A DNA stretch of 12,111 bases from Acidobacteriota bacterium (lineage in GTDB: Bacteria > Acidobacteriota > Terriglobia > UBA7540). A program made the position numbers and the translations under genes. The notes beneath the pieces are model-generated. The model did no database searches. It worked only from the letters and a program-made list of their open reading frames with translations, and was not told the DNA's origin. Positions 5,989-12,111 of this stretch are shown here, one piece after another (within the stretch, counting starts at the first letter, position 1; each line of letters starts with the position of its first letter). Location: the NCBI GenBank assembly GCA_021828245.1, contig JAKASC010000049.1, forward strand, positions 1 through 12,111, in the 5' to 3' direction.

Positions 5989-6815
5989 GCTATGGTTTGC
6001 CGGGAACCGCTTCTGAGATATACTAAAAACTTCAAACGGGTCAGTGGATGATGCGCTATGGTTTGCCGGGAACCGCTTCTGAGATACACTCTGCCCATCA
6101 TCATCAAAGATATCAACGGTGCTATGGTTTGCCGGGAACCGCTTCTGAGATACACTCCATCAAGCCACACTCTTTCAAGGCAAGCAGCTATGGTTTGCCG
6201 GGAACCGCTTCTGAGATACACTCGGAAGCCCGGAGATGCCGAAGCGACTCGTGCTATGGTTTGCCGGGAACCGCTTCTGAGATACACTTGCATGACGTGA
6301 CCATGCAGTGGCAGTTGCGCTATGGTTTGCCGGGAACCGCTTCTGAGATACACTGTCTGTATTGCTTGACCCCTGCCTGGGACCAGCTATGGTTTGCCGG
6401 GAACCGCTTCTGAGATACACTTTCTACGCAGCGATGTCTGAGTTTCAGCGAGCTATGGTTTGCCGGGAACCGCTTCTGAGATACACTCGTCCGCTATGCG
6501 GATGAATTTCCCGGCGCGCTATGGTTTGCCGGGAACCGCTTCTGAGATACACTCCGAGCGCTACGTCCATTTCTCCCCCGACGCTATGGTTTGCCGGGAA
6601 CCGCTTCTGAGATACACTAAATTCCTGGTCAACCGTGTCGAGCGGATTGCTATGGTTTGCCGGGAACCGCTTCTGAGATACACTGAACGAGACGGGCCTG
6701 TTTGGACATGGAAGCTATGGTTTGCCGGGAACCGCTTCTGAGATACACTTGAAGGCGGAGGCCAGGTCTTTGCAAGTTCGCTATGGTTTGCCGGGAACCG
6801 CTTCTGAGATACACT
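5989..6815. CRISPR. CRISPR array, 13 repeats of 36 bp and 12 spacers of 29-31 bp
   Basis: Repeats start at 5989, 6055, 6121, 6187, 6253, 6319, 6386, 6452, 6518, 6583, 6649, 6714 and 6780. Read on the plus strand each begins GCTATGGTTTGCCGGG and ends CTTCTGAGATACACT. Twelve read as identical; the leftmost has a single C-to-T change giving TATACT at its end (position 6021). Spacers are 30 bp except one of 31 (6355-6385) and two of 29 (6554-6582, 6685-6713). The 36-bp repeat and 30-bp spacers are typical of type II, and the array lies 51 bp beyond cas2. A changed terminal repeat normally marks the old end, which would put the leader beside cas2, but the repeat carries promoter-like sequence pointing the other way, so I leave the strand open. 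Confidence 0.99.
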
Positions 6816-6817
6816 AC

Positions 6818-6850
6818 ATCCCCCCGGAAGCATCTGTAATCCGGGGGGAT
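6818..6850. other. Perfect 10-bp GC-rich hairpin between cas2 and the array
   Basis: ATCCCCCCGG and CCGGGGGGAT flank a 13-base loop. The structure starts two bases after the last repeat and ends 16 bases before the cas2 stop. There is no clean T-run on either side (plus side AACCTCTCTTAAAATTT), so it may be a weak terminator or mRNA end stabiliser for the cas operon, or part of the leader. Confidence 0.7.
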
Positions 6851-6866
6851 AACCTCTCTTAAAATT

Positions 6867-7172
6867 TCAAAAAAGGCCGAGTTGCATAGGTGGGTCTTCC
6901 GCGGGCTTACGTTTTTTCCCGACATAGACCTCCATTTTTTCAAACTGGCGGTCGGTCACGGAGACGATTCTGACCTGGCCGTGGCTGGGCAGCGCGCCGT
7001 GCACTTTTCGGCGCAAGGCCTCTTCGCTGTCTTCGCTTGCGACGTAGTGGACATAGACAGAATACTGCAACATGGTAAAGCCCTGCTTCAAAAGTGCGGC
7101 GCGAAACTGTGCGTACTCGCGGCGCAGCTCCGGCTTATCGACCGGCAGGTCGAACATGGCGAATAACCACAT
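6867..7172 (-). CDS. cas2: CRISPR-associated endonuclease Cas2 (type II)
   Basis: A 101-residue Cas2, the dimeric core of the Cas1-Cas2 spacer integrase. It begins MWLFAMFDLPVDKPELRREY, with the beta1 strand and conserved Asp of the ferredoxin-like fold. It continues GFTMLQYSVYVHYVAS and ends PPMQLGLF, matching the type II subfamily, which ends in a QLxLF tail. The ATG at 7172 is chosen because the fold begins there and an AGGAT element lies about nine bases upstream; an in-frame ATG at 7211 would add 13 residues with no family counterpart. It is the last gene of the cas operon, 125 bp after cas1. Confidence 0.96.
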   Translation of the reverse strand: MWLFAMFDLPVDKPELRREYAQFRAALLKQGFTMLQYSVYVHYVASEDSEEALRRKVHGALPSHGQVRIVSVTDRQFEKMEVYVGKKRKPAEDPPMQLGLF

Positions 7173-7297
7173 GGCTCGGTATCCTGAAAGCGCAAATTGA
7201 TGGCGTGGCATCGGTCAATCCACCAACGGCGGCAAGGTCCGGTTTCCGGAGTGCCATGGTCCAGCCGAGATCCGACCGGCTATCGGAACGAGCGCCG

Positions 7298-8290
7298 TTA
7301 CAGCAAAGGAATTTCAAGTTTCTTATCGCCGCTTTCGATGGCCGCGGCAAGCGATTGGGCGGTCCTGCTGACCCAGTCAAAAAGCGTTCTCGATTCGCCC
7401 TCCCACGCAAAGCGCCCGAGCAGCGCCTCAAGCAGGGCGCGCTTGGTTTCGCGGTCAAGCTCAAGCTCCCCTTCGCGCCGTCCCCTGATTTCGGCAACGG
7501 CGCGGTCCACAATGGGACGGAAAGGCTCCATCAAATCATCGGCCAGGCAGAAGGCGTCATAGCGGTTGTGGTGATGGATGCCGAGCGATGGATGGAGCCC
7601 GGCGGCGCACAGCGCCCGCGCGGTCGCGGCGCGCAGGATGGCGTAACCGTAATTGAGCAGCGGGTTCAGGCCCTCGCCTTCCGGGTCGCGCCGGAAGTCA
7701 TCGTCACCGAAAAGGCTTTTCCAGTAGATGCGCGCCGCGCGCGATTCAATGTTCTGCGGGTCGCCGGAACGCACGGTTGCGGCCAGCCTTTCCAGGCCGC
7801 CGTCGTTTGGCGATCCGGATCTCAGATTTGAGATTTCAGAGAGCAGGCGCGCCTGGGCCCGGATTTTCGCCTTCACAATCTGTTGCCACAGGCGCTTGCG
7901 GTTCGGCAGCGGGAGATTCGCCTGGGCCTGGAAGCGCTCAGTTTGCGTAGAATGAGTTTCGAGCGGCAGCAGCATAGCGCAGGGCATGCGCTTTTCGTTG
8001 CAGGCAATGAAGATGCCTCCCGCTTCGGCCAGCCCCGCCAGCACCGCATGCGAAAAGGAGATTTGCGGGTGCGCCGCGATGATCACGGCAATATCGGCAA
8101 GCGGGACGGTCTGTTCGTTCGGGTTCGGCCCCTGCTCCGAGCGGTATATTTTCGTGGCAGGGCCATCCTGGCCGTGGCTGGCCACCGGCGAGACGCCCGT
8201 GCCCCCGTCAGAAAGCGAAATCACCAGCAGCCCATTTCGCACGCTCAGGCGCGCCGGGCGCTCGGAAAAATCAAGCATTCGCTCCGTCAC
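7298..8290 (-). CDS. cas1: CRISPR-associated integrase Cas1 (type II-C), with in-frame insertions
   Basis: A 330-residue Cas1, longer than the roughly 300 usual for type II. It catalyses spacer integration with Cas2. The N-terminal beta domain starts MTERMLDFSERPARLSVRNG. The catalytic domain has the metal ligands as E182 (NIESRAARIYW), H240 (LGIHHHNRYDAF) and E255 (LADDLMEPFRP). The start is GTG at 8290, with GGAGG nine bases upstream; an ATG five codons later would be 21 bases from it. Compared with my memory of Neisseria Cas1, residues ~28-58 (starting GGTGVSPVASHGQDGPATK) are an extra loop between two N-terminal strands, and SEISNLRSGSPN near residue 151 adds a few more. Both extras coincide with repeat-like DNA. 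Catalytic residues are intact, so it may still work. Confidence 0.95.
   Translation of the reverse strand: MTERMLDFSERPARLSVRNGLLVISLSDGGTGVSPVASHGQDGPATKIYRSEQGPNPNEQTVPLADIAVIIAAHPQISFSHAVLAGLAEAGGIFIACNEKRMPCAMLLPLETHSTQTERFQAQANLPLPNRKRLWQQIVKAKIRAQARLLSEISNLRSGSPNDGGLERLAATVRSGDPQNIESRAARIYWKSLFGDDDFRRDPEGEGLNPLLNYGYAILRAATARALCAAGLHPSLGIHHHNRYDAFCLADDLMEPFRPIVDRAVAEIRGRREGELELDRETKRALLEALLGRFAWEGESRTLFDWVSRTAQSLAAAIESGDKKLEIPLL
7819..7838. repeat. AT-rich palindromic micro-repeat inside cas1
   Basis: ATCTCAGATTTGAGATTTCA contains the inverted repeat ATCTCA / TGAGAT and encodes part of SEISNLRSG in Cas1. It belongs to the same motif family as the elements at 8346-8365, 8571-8588 and 8893-8960. 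In this GC-rich gene it stands out by base composition. Confidence 0.7.
8154..8206. repeat. 53-bp GC-rich element inside cas1
   Basis: The element has imperfect inverted ends (GTGGCAGGGC on the left, GCCCGTGCCCC on the right) and inner inverted copies of TGGCC/GGCCA. It encodes TGVSPVASHGQDGPAT in Cas1; the other strand would read TGETPVP. I recall similar TGVxPV/GQDARAT-coding repeats dispersed in Verrucomicrobia-like genomes; that is memory, not a search. It corresponds to the extra loop in the N-terminal domain. Confidence 0.6.
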
Positions 8291-8345
8291 GGCCCTTTTC
8301 CTCCGACCAGATAGACTTTGCCATGGCTCCGGCGGCATGAATTGC

Positions 8346-8365
8346 AAATCTCAAATTTGAGATTT
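8346..8365. repeat. Perfect 20-bp palindrome between the four-helix gene and cas1
   Basis: AAATCTCAAATTTGAGATTT is a perfect palindrome located 14 bp after the four-helix gene stop on the transcribed strand and 55 bp before the cas1 start. It could fold in mRNA as a small hairpin, but it belongs to a wider family of similar motifs here, so a mobile or spreading repeat is the more likely explanation. Confidence 0.85.
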
Positions 8366-8379
8366 CATATCCGATCGGC

Positions 8380-8871
8380 TCAGCCGGCCGGTTTCATGCC
8401 GCCCTGCCGAATCTGTTCGAGCGTTTTCAGAAATTCCTCCCGGCCTTTCCGCTGTTCGTCCGCGCGGCGCGTTTTCTCGTTCAAATAGCGCTGGCCGGTG
8501 ATTTTGGAGTTCTGGAGCGAGTCGGCCCAGCCGCGCAACTGCCTGGAAACGCCTTCCGCTTTCAATTTCAAATCTGAAATTTCAGATTGGAGGCTCTCGA
8601 ATCCCGGCAGCGCCTCCAGCAGGCACAGCATGGAGCGGACTTCGCCCGCCGAGCCTCGCGCGATGTAGAGAAAGGTCAGCAGTTCCTGCGTGGTCCCGCG
8701 CTCAAAGCCTTCCGCGATGTTGTTGGAGACGGAGACCGCGGCCCGTTCGAGCTGGTCGCGCAGGCTCCGCTGGCCGCGGAACTCGCGTTTGCCCGTCAGC
8801 GCGTAAACCCGCCTTGCCAGTTCAATCGCCGCCTGCCACACCGGCAGTTGCTCAAACCGCTCGTACTTCAT
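8380..8871 (-). CDS. Four-helix-bundle protein (S23 / 23S rRNA-intervening-sequence family) inside the cas operon
   Basis: A 163-residue protein of the four-helix-bundle S23/IVP family. Hallmarks are an N-terminal FEQLPVWQAAIELARRVYALT, then LRDQLERAAVSVSNNIAEGF, and ELLTFLYIARGSAGEVRSML, matching the family's NIAEGxxR and F-L-x-x-A-x-GS-x-x-E pattern. Members are usually near 120 residues; this one has a polar, basic C-terminal extension (from about residue 120, with NEKTRRADEQRKGREEF). A segment LQSEISDLKLKAEG between helices three and four is encoded by a palindromic micro-repeat. GGGAG eight bases upstream supports the ATG. The family is structurally related to Avd, the accessory protein of diversity-generating retroelements, but its usual function is unknown. 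It sits between cas9 and cas1, which is not a standard II-C arrangement. Confidence 0.9.
   Translation of the reverse strand: MKYERFEQLPVWQAAIELARRVYALTGKREFRGQRSLRDQLERAAVSVSNNIAEGFERGTTQELLTFLYIARGSAGEVRSMLCLLEALPGFESLQSEISDLKLKAEGVSRQLRGWADSLQNSKITGQRYLNEKTRRADEQRKGREEFLKTLEQIRQGGMKPAG
8571..8588. repeat. 18-bp palindrome inside the four-helix-bundle gene
   Basis: AATCTGAAATTTCAGATT is a perfect palindrome, preceded by the related AATTTCAAATCTG. It encodes EISDLK in the four-helix protein, almost the same peptide (EISNLR) as the micro-repeat gives in Cas1. Confidence 0.85.
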
Positions 8872-8892
8872 GTCGCCGCTCCCTTCACTTGA

Positions 8893-8960
8893 AATCTCAA
8901 ATCCGTAATCTCAAATCTGTAATCTCAAATGTGTAATCTCAAATCTGTAATCTCAAATCC
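8893..8960. repeat. Tandem 14-bp repeat, nearly five copies, between cas9 and the four-helix gene
   Basis: Units of the form AATCTCAAATCTGT start at 8893, 8907, 8921, 8935 and 8949, the last ending after 12 bases. Copies vary only at the ninth to thirteenth bases (ATCCGT, ATCTGT, ATGTGT). The array fills nearly the whole spacer between the cas9 stop (8964) and the four-helix gene's ribosome-binding site, and uses the same core as the palindromes nearby. Confidence 0.95.
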
Positions 8961-8963
8961 CCC

Positions 8964-11900
8964 TCACTCCTTCGCCTCAAAAACCTCCCCCAGCGGGCTG
9001 ACCACAACCTTGCGCGGATTCAGCTTTCTAAGTGGGTTCAAGAACGGCGACCAGAATAATCCCGCCTTCAGGATCTCTTTCTTTTTGCGCGCATCGTTTA
9101 ACGGAGCCAGCAAGAGCCTTGGCCCGCTCTCATAGGAAGCGACGCCCCTCGAAACCCAGAGAGACCGCCCGCCCTTCCCATCGTCGCACTCGATCACTTC
9201 GCCGGGCGACAAGGAGAACTTAAACCTTGCATGCGGCCCGAAGTCGCGTTGGACGACGGGCTTACCGGCCTTGAGGCGCTGATAAGCTTCAAGCATGGAG
9301 ACCACCTCGCCGTCCCATTTCCCTTCGTTCCCGTTCCCGTCAACCTCAGCGTAGATTTCAACATGGTGGTTCGATTCACTGGTTACATGGCGGGCGGCGC
9401 GTCCCTCGCCGAGCGTGAAAGTGGGCACTGCTTTGCTGATCCGCGCGCTTTTGATAACCACGCCACTCGAAGGGAACCTTGGCAAGTTCCCAGGATTGGA
9501 AAACGCCTTTTTAGGTTCGATTCCGCCCAGTTCGTCGAGTTTCTGCTGGACCAGCTTTCTGACACCCGCATCGGCGATCTTTTCAACTTCGGGTTTCGTA
9601 AGGGCGGCCAGCGGTTTGCGGACGCGAACCTCGCCATCCTTGCCCATCGGCGGCGAATAGATGGTTTCCTCGTGCAGCGCCCCGGAAACCTTCTTCGACA
9701 CGCGATGCGAGACGATAATCTTGTTCATTTCCGCGCGCACCGAGTCCGTAAAATTGGGCCAGGGAGCTTCGAGCGGCGCAAAACGCCGGCGGTGTTCGAG
9801 CGGGGCTCGCTGCGCGGCATCGCTCAGGCGCTTGATCATAGCGGCGGACGTTAGGCCGATGACCACCGCGTCCACGGCATGATGGCGGTGATCGTCGCGC
9901 GACTTGGGTTGGTAGCCGCCGTCGGTCGTGGGGCCGTCGTTAAGAATGGAATTCAGCTTCCAAAGGTTGCGGAAGTAGGAGGTCGCCTGGCCGGAGGTGG
10001 CTTGGACGCGCCTCTTGCCTTCGGCGTCATTCACACCGCCATAGAGCAGACCCAGATACTTTGCCGCAATCGATGTGGCATAGGCGGTATCGTTCAACTG
10101 CCGGTTGCGGAAATCCTCAAGGAATGCTTCGAGCTCGTCGTCGCCCATCATAAACCGCTTCAATTTGGCAGCGACGGTTCGGCGGTCGCCACCAAACTTG
10201 CGAACCCGGTCGAGGATGGCTTCATACCGTTCGGGATTTCCATGGTAAGCCTGCCAGGGAGTTTTGTTGCCTTTCAGATCCCGGTTTTCAGGTACATAGC
10301 AAAGCGTCAGGTTTTGAAATGAATTGTCCATGGAGCGGCTGAAGGGAATGATGTGCTCGATGTCGAACTGTGGCTCTGGGCCGAACAGGGAGCGCATTGA
10401 AATGCACCTGCCGGTGTAAGGGCACATCCAATGGCATTCTTCCGCCAGCAGAACTTTGCGAATGTCGTCCGGCTTGGGTTCCTTGATGCCCGTCTCCGCC
10501 ACAATTCGCTTTTCGGCCTCCGCGCGGGCCTTCTCGTTTGCGCGGTTCGCTTCCGAAATCCGAACCCGCTGCTTTTTGGATTTCTTGAGGTCGCGCGCCA
10601 GTTCGACATGGACTTCCTGCGGCTTCCCGTGCTGCCGGACAATCGCGTTTACAACTTTGCGCAGTTCCGTCAGGCTGCGCGTAACAGCGGGGTTGCGGAT
10701 CTCCGTGAGAGCCATTTCCACAGGCGGAAGCAGCGGCTCTGGCTCCGAACTCTCGAATGATTCGGGATAAACCTGCTTGCGGGCTTCGGCGTACGTTACT
10801 CCCATTTCGAGAAGCGGCAGCAACTTTTCGATGGCTTTCCGCGAGAGATTGAAGTAGTCCGGCTCAGGGGAGATCCGCGCGAATTTTTCGGCAGACGCTT
10901 CGTCCAGCTTCCAGTGTTTGATGCCGCGGCGCTTGAGAGCATCCTCCTTTTGGATGCTCAGGACGTCGTGCAGCGCCAGATCATGTTCTTCGGAGGACAT
11001 CTCGAGCCATCGCTCGCCAAAAACTTCGTAAAACTTCGCAGTGGTGCGGTTGCCCAGCAGCGTCCTTTCGCCTCCCTGCTCAACGGTGAAGCGGGCTTCT
11101 GTGGGGAGCCTGAGCAGCTTTCTGACCTGGGCGAACGTGCGGTCGCCCTTCAGCTCAAGGTCCTGCACAATTTCCGATCTTTCCCCGGCGGTGAGGGGCC
11201 GCTCGGAGCCGTTCGGCAACGCAAGCCTTAGATTATTGACGGCCTGCAGCAGGCGAAATCGTTGCGCGACAAAGCTGGAGCGCGGCGCGCGACGCTCGCC
11301 CGGCTCCAGTTCGCATCGGCCGATGGTGTTGCGGTCAAACCACAAGGGACGCTGGTAAAAGATGGCGTTGTAGACTTGCTTTTTTCGCTCGGATGTCAGC
11401 AGATCGGGGTGATGCGGGGCCTGAGCATTCCAGATGGAATCGAACTCTTTTTCGTACATGTCGCGCGCCGTCCAGCGGCGGCGAATGCGCTCGGCGGATG
11501 GACCGAGACGTGAGAAATATTCGCCGAGGGTGCGGGCCTGCGCCTCCTGCATGGCCTTGCGCAATTCCGCGATGCCTTCCTTGACCGCGCCCTCGTCATC
11601 GCCCTTCTTGCTCACCTGTTTGCGGTTGCTCAAAAAGCCGCGGCGCTGGGCAAGATGATAGAGAGCACGTCCAAGGAAATAAGGCTCGAGTGGCTCGTCG
11701 AGCGCGGCGGCGCGCAGGATGTAGGGCAACGTTTGCTCCGGCTCGGGAAATTGGCCGCTCGAGGCCTTGGCCTTGAACCACTCGGAAGCCAGTATCCGCT
11801 GGTCGAGAGCGTTCAGAAAGTCCTGCCGCCCTTCTGAACTTTCCAATCTCAGAATTGCATCGGCTGCATCGCTCGCCCGCAAGCAGCCACTTCCGGCGCT

Positions 11901-12111
11901 TCCCTTTCCGATTTCCAATTTCAAATTTGCATCGGCCGCTTCGCTCGCCCGCAAGCAGCCACTTCCGGCGCTTCCCTTTCCAATTTCCAATTTCAAATTT
12001 GCATCGGCCGCATCGCTCGCCCGCAAGCAGCCACTTCCGGCGCTTCCCTTTCCAATTTCCAATCTCAAATTTGCATCGGCCGCTTCGCTCGCCCGCAAGC
12101 AGCCACTTCCG
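8964..12111 (-). CDS. cas9: Cas9 endonuclease, type II-C, lacking its N-terminus at the window edge
   Basis: The last ~1048 residues of a Cas9 are present; RuvC-I and the bridge helix lie beyond the right edge, so total length exceeds ~1100. The recognition lobe starts near LPYILRAAALDEPL, with ALYHLAQRRGFLSNRK after it, as in Neisseria Cas9. RuvC-II is VHVELARDLKK (catalytic Glu 10602-10604). The HNH domain has FDIEHIIPFSR (catalytic His 10353-10355; Glu stands where many Cas9s have Asp just before it) and ENRDLKGNKTP. RuvC-III is DDHRHHAVDAVV (His 9879-9881, Asp 9870-9872). The last ~250 residues, including FKFSLSPGEVIE, form the PAM-interacting part. No stop or shift is seen. Absence of csn2 and cas4 supports II-C. 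The segment nearest the edge is a tandem 24-residue repeat. The reading frame is open to the edge; a TTG at 12098 is only an internal Leu codon. Confidence 0.97.
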   Translation of the reverse strand, partial: GSGCLRASEAADANLRLEIGKGSAGSGCLRASDAADANLKLEIGKGSAGSGCLRASEAADANLKLEIGKGSAGSGCLRASDAADAILRLESSEGRQDFLNALDQRILASEWFKAKASSGQFPEPEQTLPYILRAAALDEPLEPYFLGRALYHLAQRRGFLSNRKQVSKKGDDEGAVKEGIAELRKAMQEAQARTLGEYFSRLGPSAERIRRRWTARDMYEKEFDSIWNAQAPHHPDLLTSERKKQVYNAIFYQRPLWFDRNTIGRCELEPGERRAPRSSFVAQRFRLLQAVNNLRLALPNGSERPLTAGERSEIVQDLELKGDRTFAQVRKLLRLPTEARFTVEQGGERTLLGNRTTAKFYEVFGERWLEMSSEEHDLALHDVLSIQKEDALKRRGIKHWKLDEASAEKFARISPEPDYFNLSRKAIEKLLPLLEMGVTYAEARKQVYPESFESSEPEPLLPPVEMALTEIRNPAVTRSLTELRKVVNAIVRQHGKPQEVHVELARDLKKSKKQRVRISEANRANEKARAEAEKRIVAETGIKEPKPDDIRKVLLAEECHWMCPYTGRCISMRSLFGPEPQFDIEHIIPFSRSMDNSFQNLTLCYVPENRDLKGNKTPWQAYHGNPERYEAILDRVRKFGGDRRTVAAKLKRFMMGDDELEAFLEDFRNRQLNDTAYATSIAAKYLGLLYGGVNDAEGKRRVQATSGQATSYFRNLWKLNSILNDGPTTDGGYQPKSRDDHRHHAVDAVVIGLTSAAMIKRLSDAAQRAPLEHRRRFAPLEAPWPNFTDSVRAEMNKIIVSHRVSKKVSGALHEETIYSPPMGKDGEVRVRKPLAALTKPEVEKIADAGVRKLVQQKLDELGGIEPKKAFSNPGNLPRFPSSGVVIKSARISKAVPTFTLGEGRAARHVTSESNHHVEIYAEVDGNGNEGKWDGEVVSMLEAYQRLKAGKPVVQRDFGPHARFKFSLSPGEVIECDDGKGGRSLWVSRGVASYESGPRLLLAPLNDARKKKEILKAGLFWSPFLNPLRKLNPRKVVVSPLGEVFEAKE
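11840..12111 (-). repeat. Tandem 72-bp repeat inside cas9, continuing past the window edge
   Basis: The motif GCAAGCAGCCACTTCCGG recurs with an exact 72-bp period (AAGCAGCC at 11881, 11953, 12025 and 12097). The first copy (from 11840) is diverged. In Cas9 each unit encodes 24 residues beginning RASEAADANL and ending GSAGSGCL, with D/E and R/K exchanges between copies. Each unit also contains TTTCCAATTTCAAATTTGC, related to the AT-rich palindromes elsewhere in this operon. The number of copies cannot be known because the window ends inside the array. Confidence 0.97.

Noticed and set aside
5940..6943. Open reading frames across the CRISPR array on both strands (repeated YLRSGSRQTIA and YGLPGTASEIH peptides)
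   Set aside because: They are translations of the 36-bp repeats and 30-bp spacers, whose 66-bp period is divisible by three. They lack start signals and are not proteins.
8279..8347. An extended Cas1 N-terminus starting at 8347
   Set aside because: The extra residues have no Cas1 counterpart. GGAGG nine bases before the GTG at 8290 and the MTERMLDFSERPARL start fit the family.
12096..12098. TTG at 12098 as the start codon of Cas9
   Set aside because: It is the Leu codon at the end of one 24-residue repeat unit. The frame stays open to the window edge, and RuvC-I and the bridge helix must lie further upstream.

Overview
The window looks like a piece of a GC-rich, Gram-negative-type bacterial chromosome. 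All genes I support lie on the minus strand. I favour a Verrucomicrobia/Planctomycetes-like source: the Cas9 resembles the large II-C type I associate with those phyla, a four-helix-bundle (S23/IVP) gene sits in the cas operon, and families of short palindromic repeats run through genes and spacers. That assignment is inference from memory of such genomes, not a database result.

Layout, read along the transcribed strand from the right edge. (1) Positions 12111-6867 hold a type II-C CRISPR-Cas operon: cas9 (5' end beyond the window), a four-helix-bundle protein gene, cas1 and cas2. (2) Positions 6815-5989 hold a CRISPR array of 13 repeats and 12 spacers. (3) A small YdeI/OmpD-associated-like gene follows at 5943-5692. 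(4) About 800 bp without a clear gene (5691-4892) holds a GCAGAGG hairpin cluster, a strong intrinsic terminator, and a degenerate stretch complementary to the CRISPR repeat that may belong to a tracrRNA. (5) Next come a secreted, Ala-rich protein of unknown function with three near-identical 33-residue repeats, with its terminator, and a Tat-exported lactonase-like beta-propeller protein. (6) The left end is the housekeeping cluster rplU-rpmA-obgE-nadD-rsfS, driven by a near-perfect sigma70-type promoter (TTGACA-17-TAAAAT); its last genes are coupled by short overlaps and rsfS runs off the left edge.

The CRISPR part works as a normal unit in outline: Cas9 carries RuvC-II, HNH and RuvC-III motifs, Cas1 has its catalytic residues, and Cas2 is complete; no csn2 or cas4 is present. 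It is unusual in that short repeat elements lie in frame inside the cas genes. A 72-bp (24-residue) tandem repeat sits in Cas9 just upstream of the start of the recognition lobe, a 53-bp GC-rich element lies inside Cas1 near its N-terminus, and AT-rich palindromes of the TCAAATTTGA type occur in cas1, in the four-helix gene and in both spacers around it. This patterned invasion, with the four-helix gene at its centre, is the most interesting feature here. A second open question is the direction of the array and the identity of the tracrRNA, for which the sequence gives conflicting signals.
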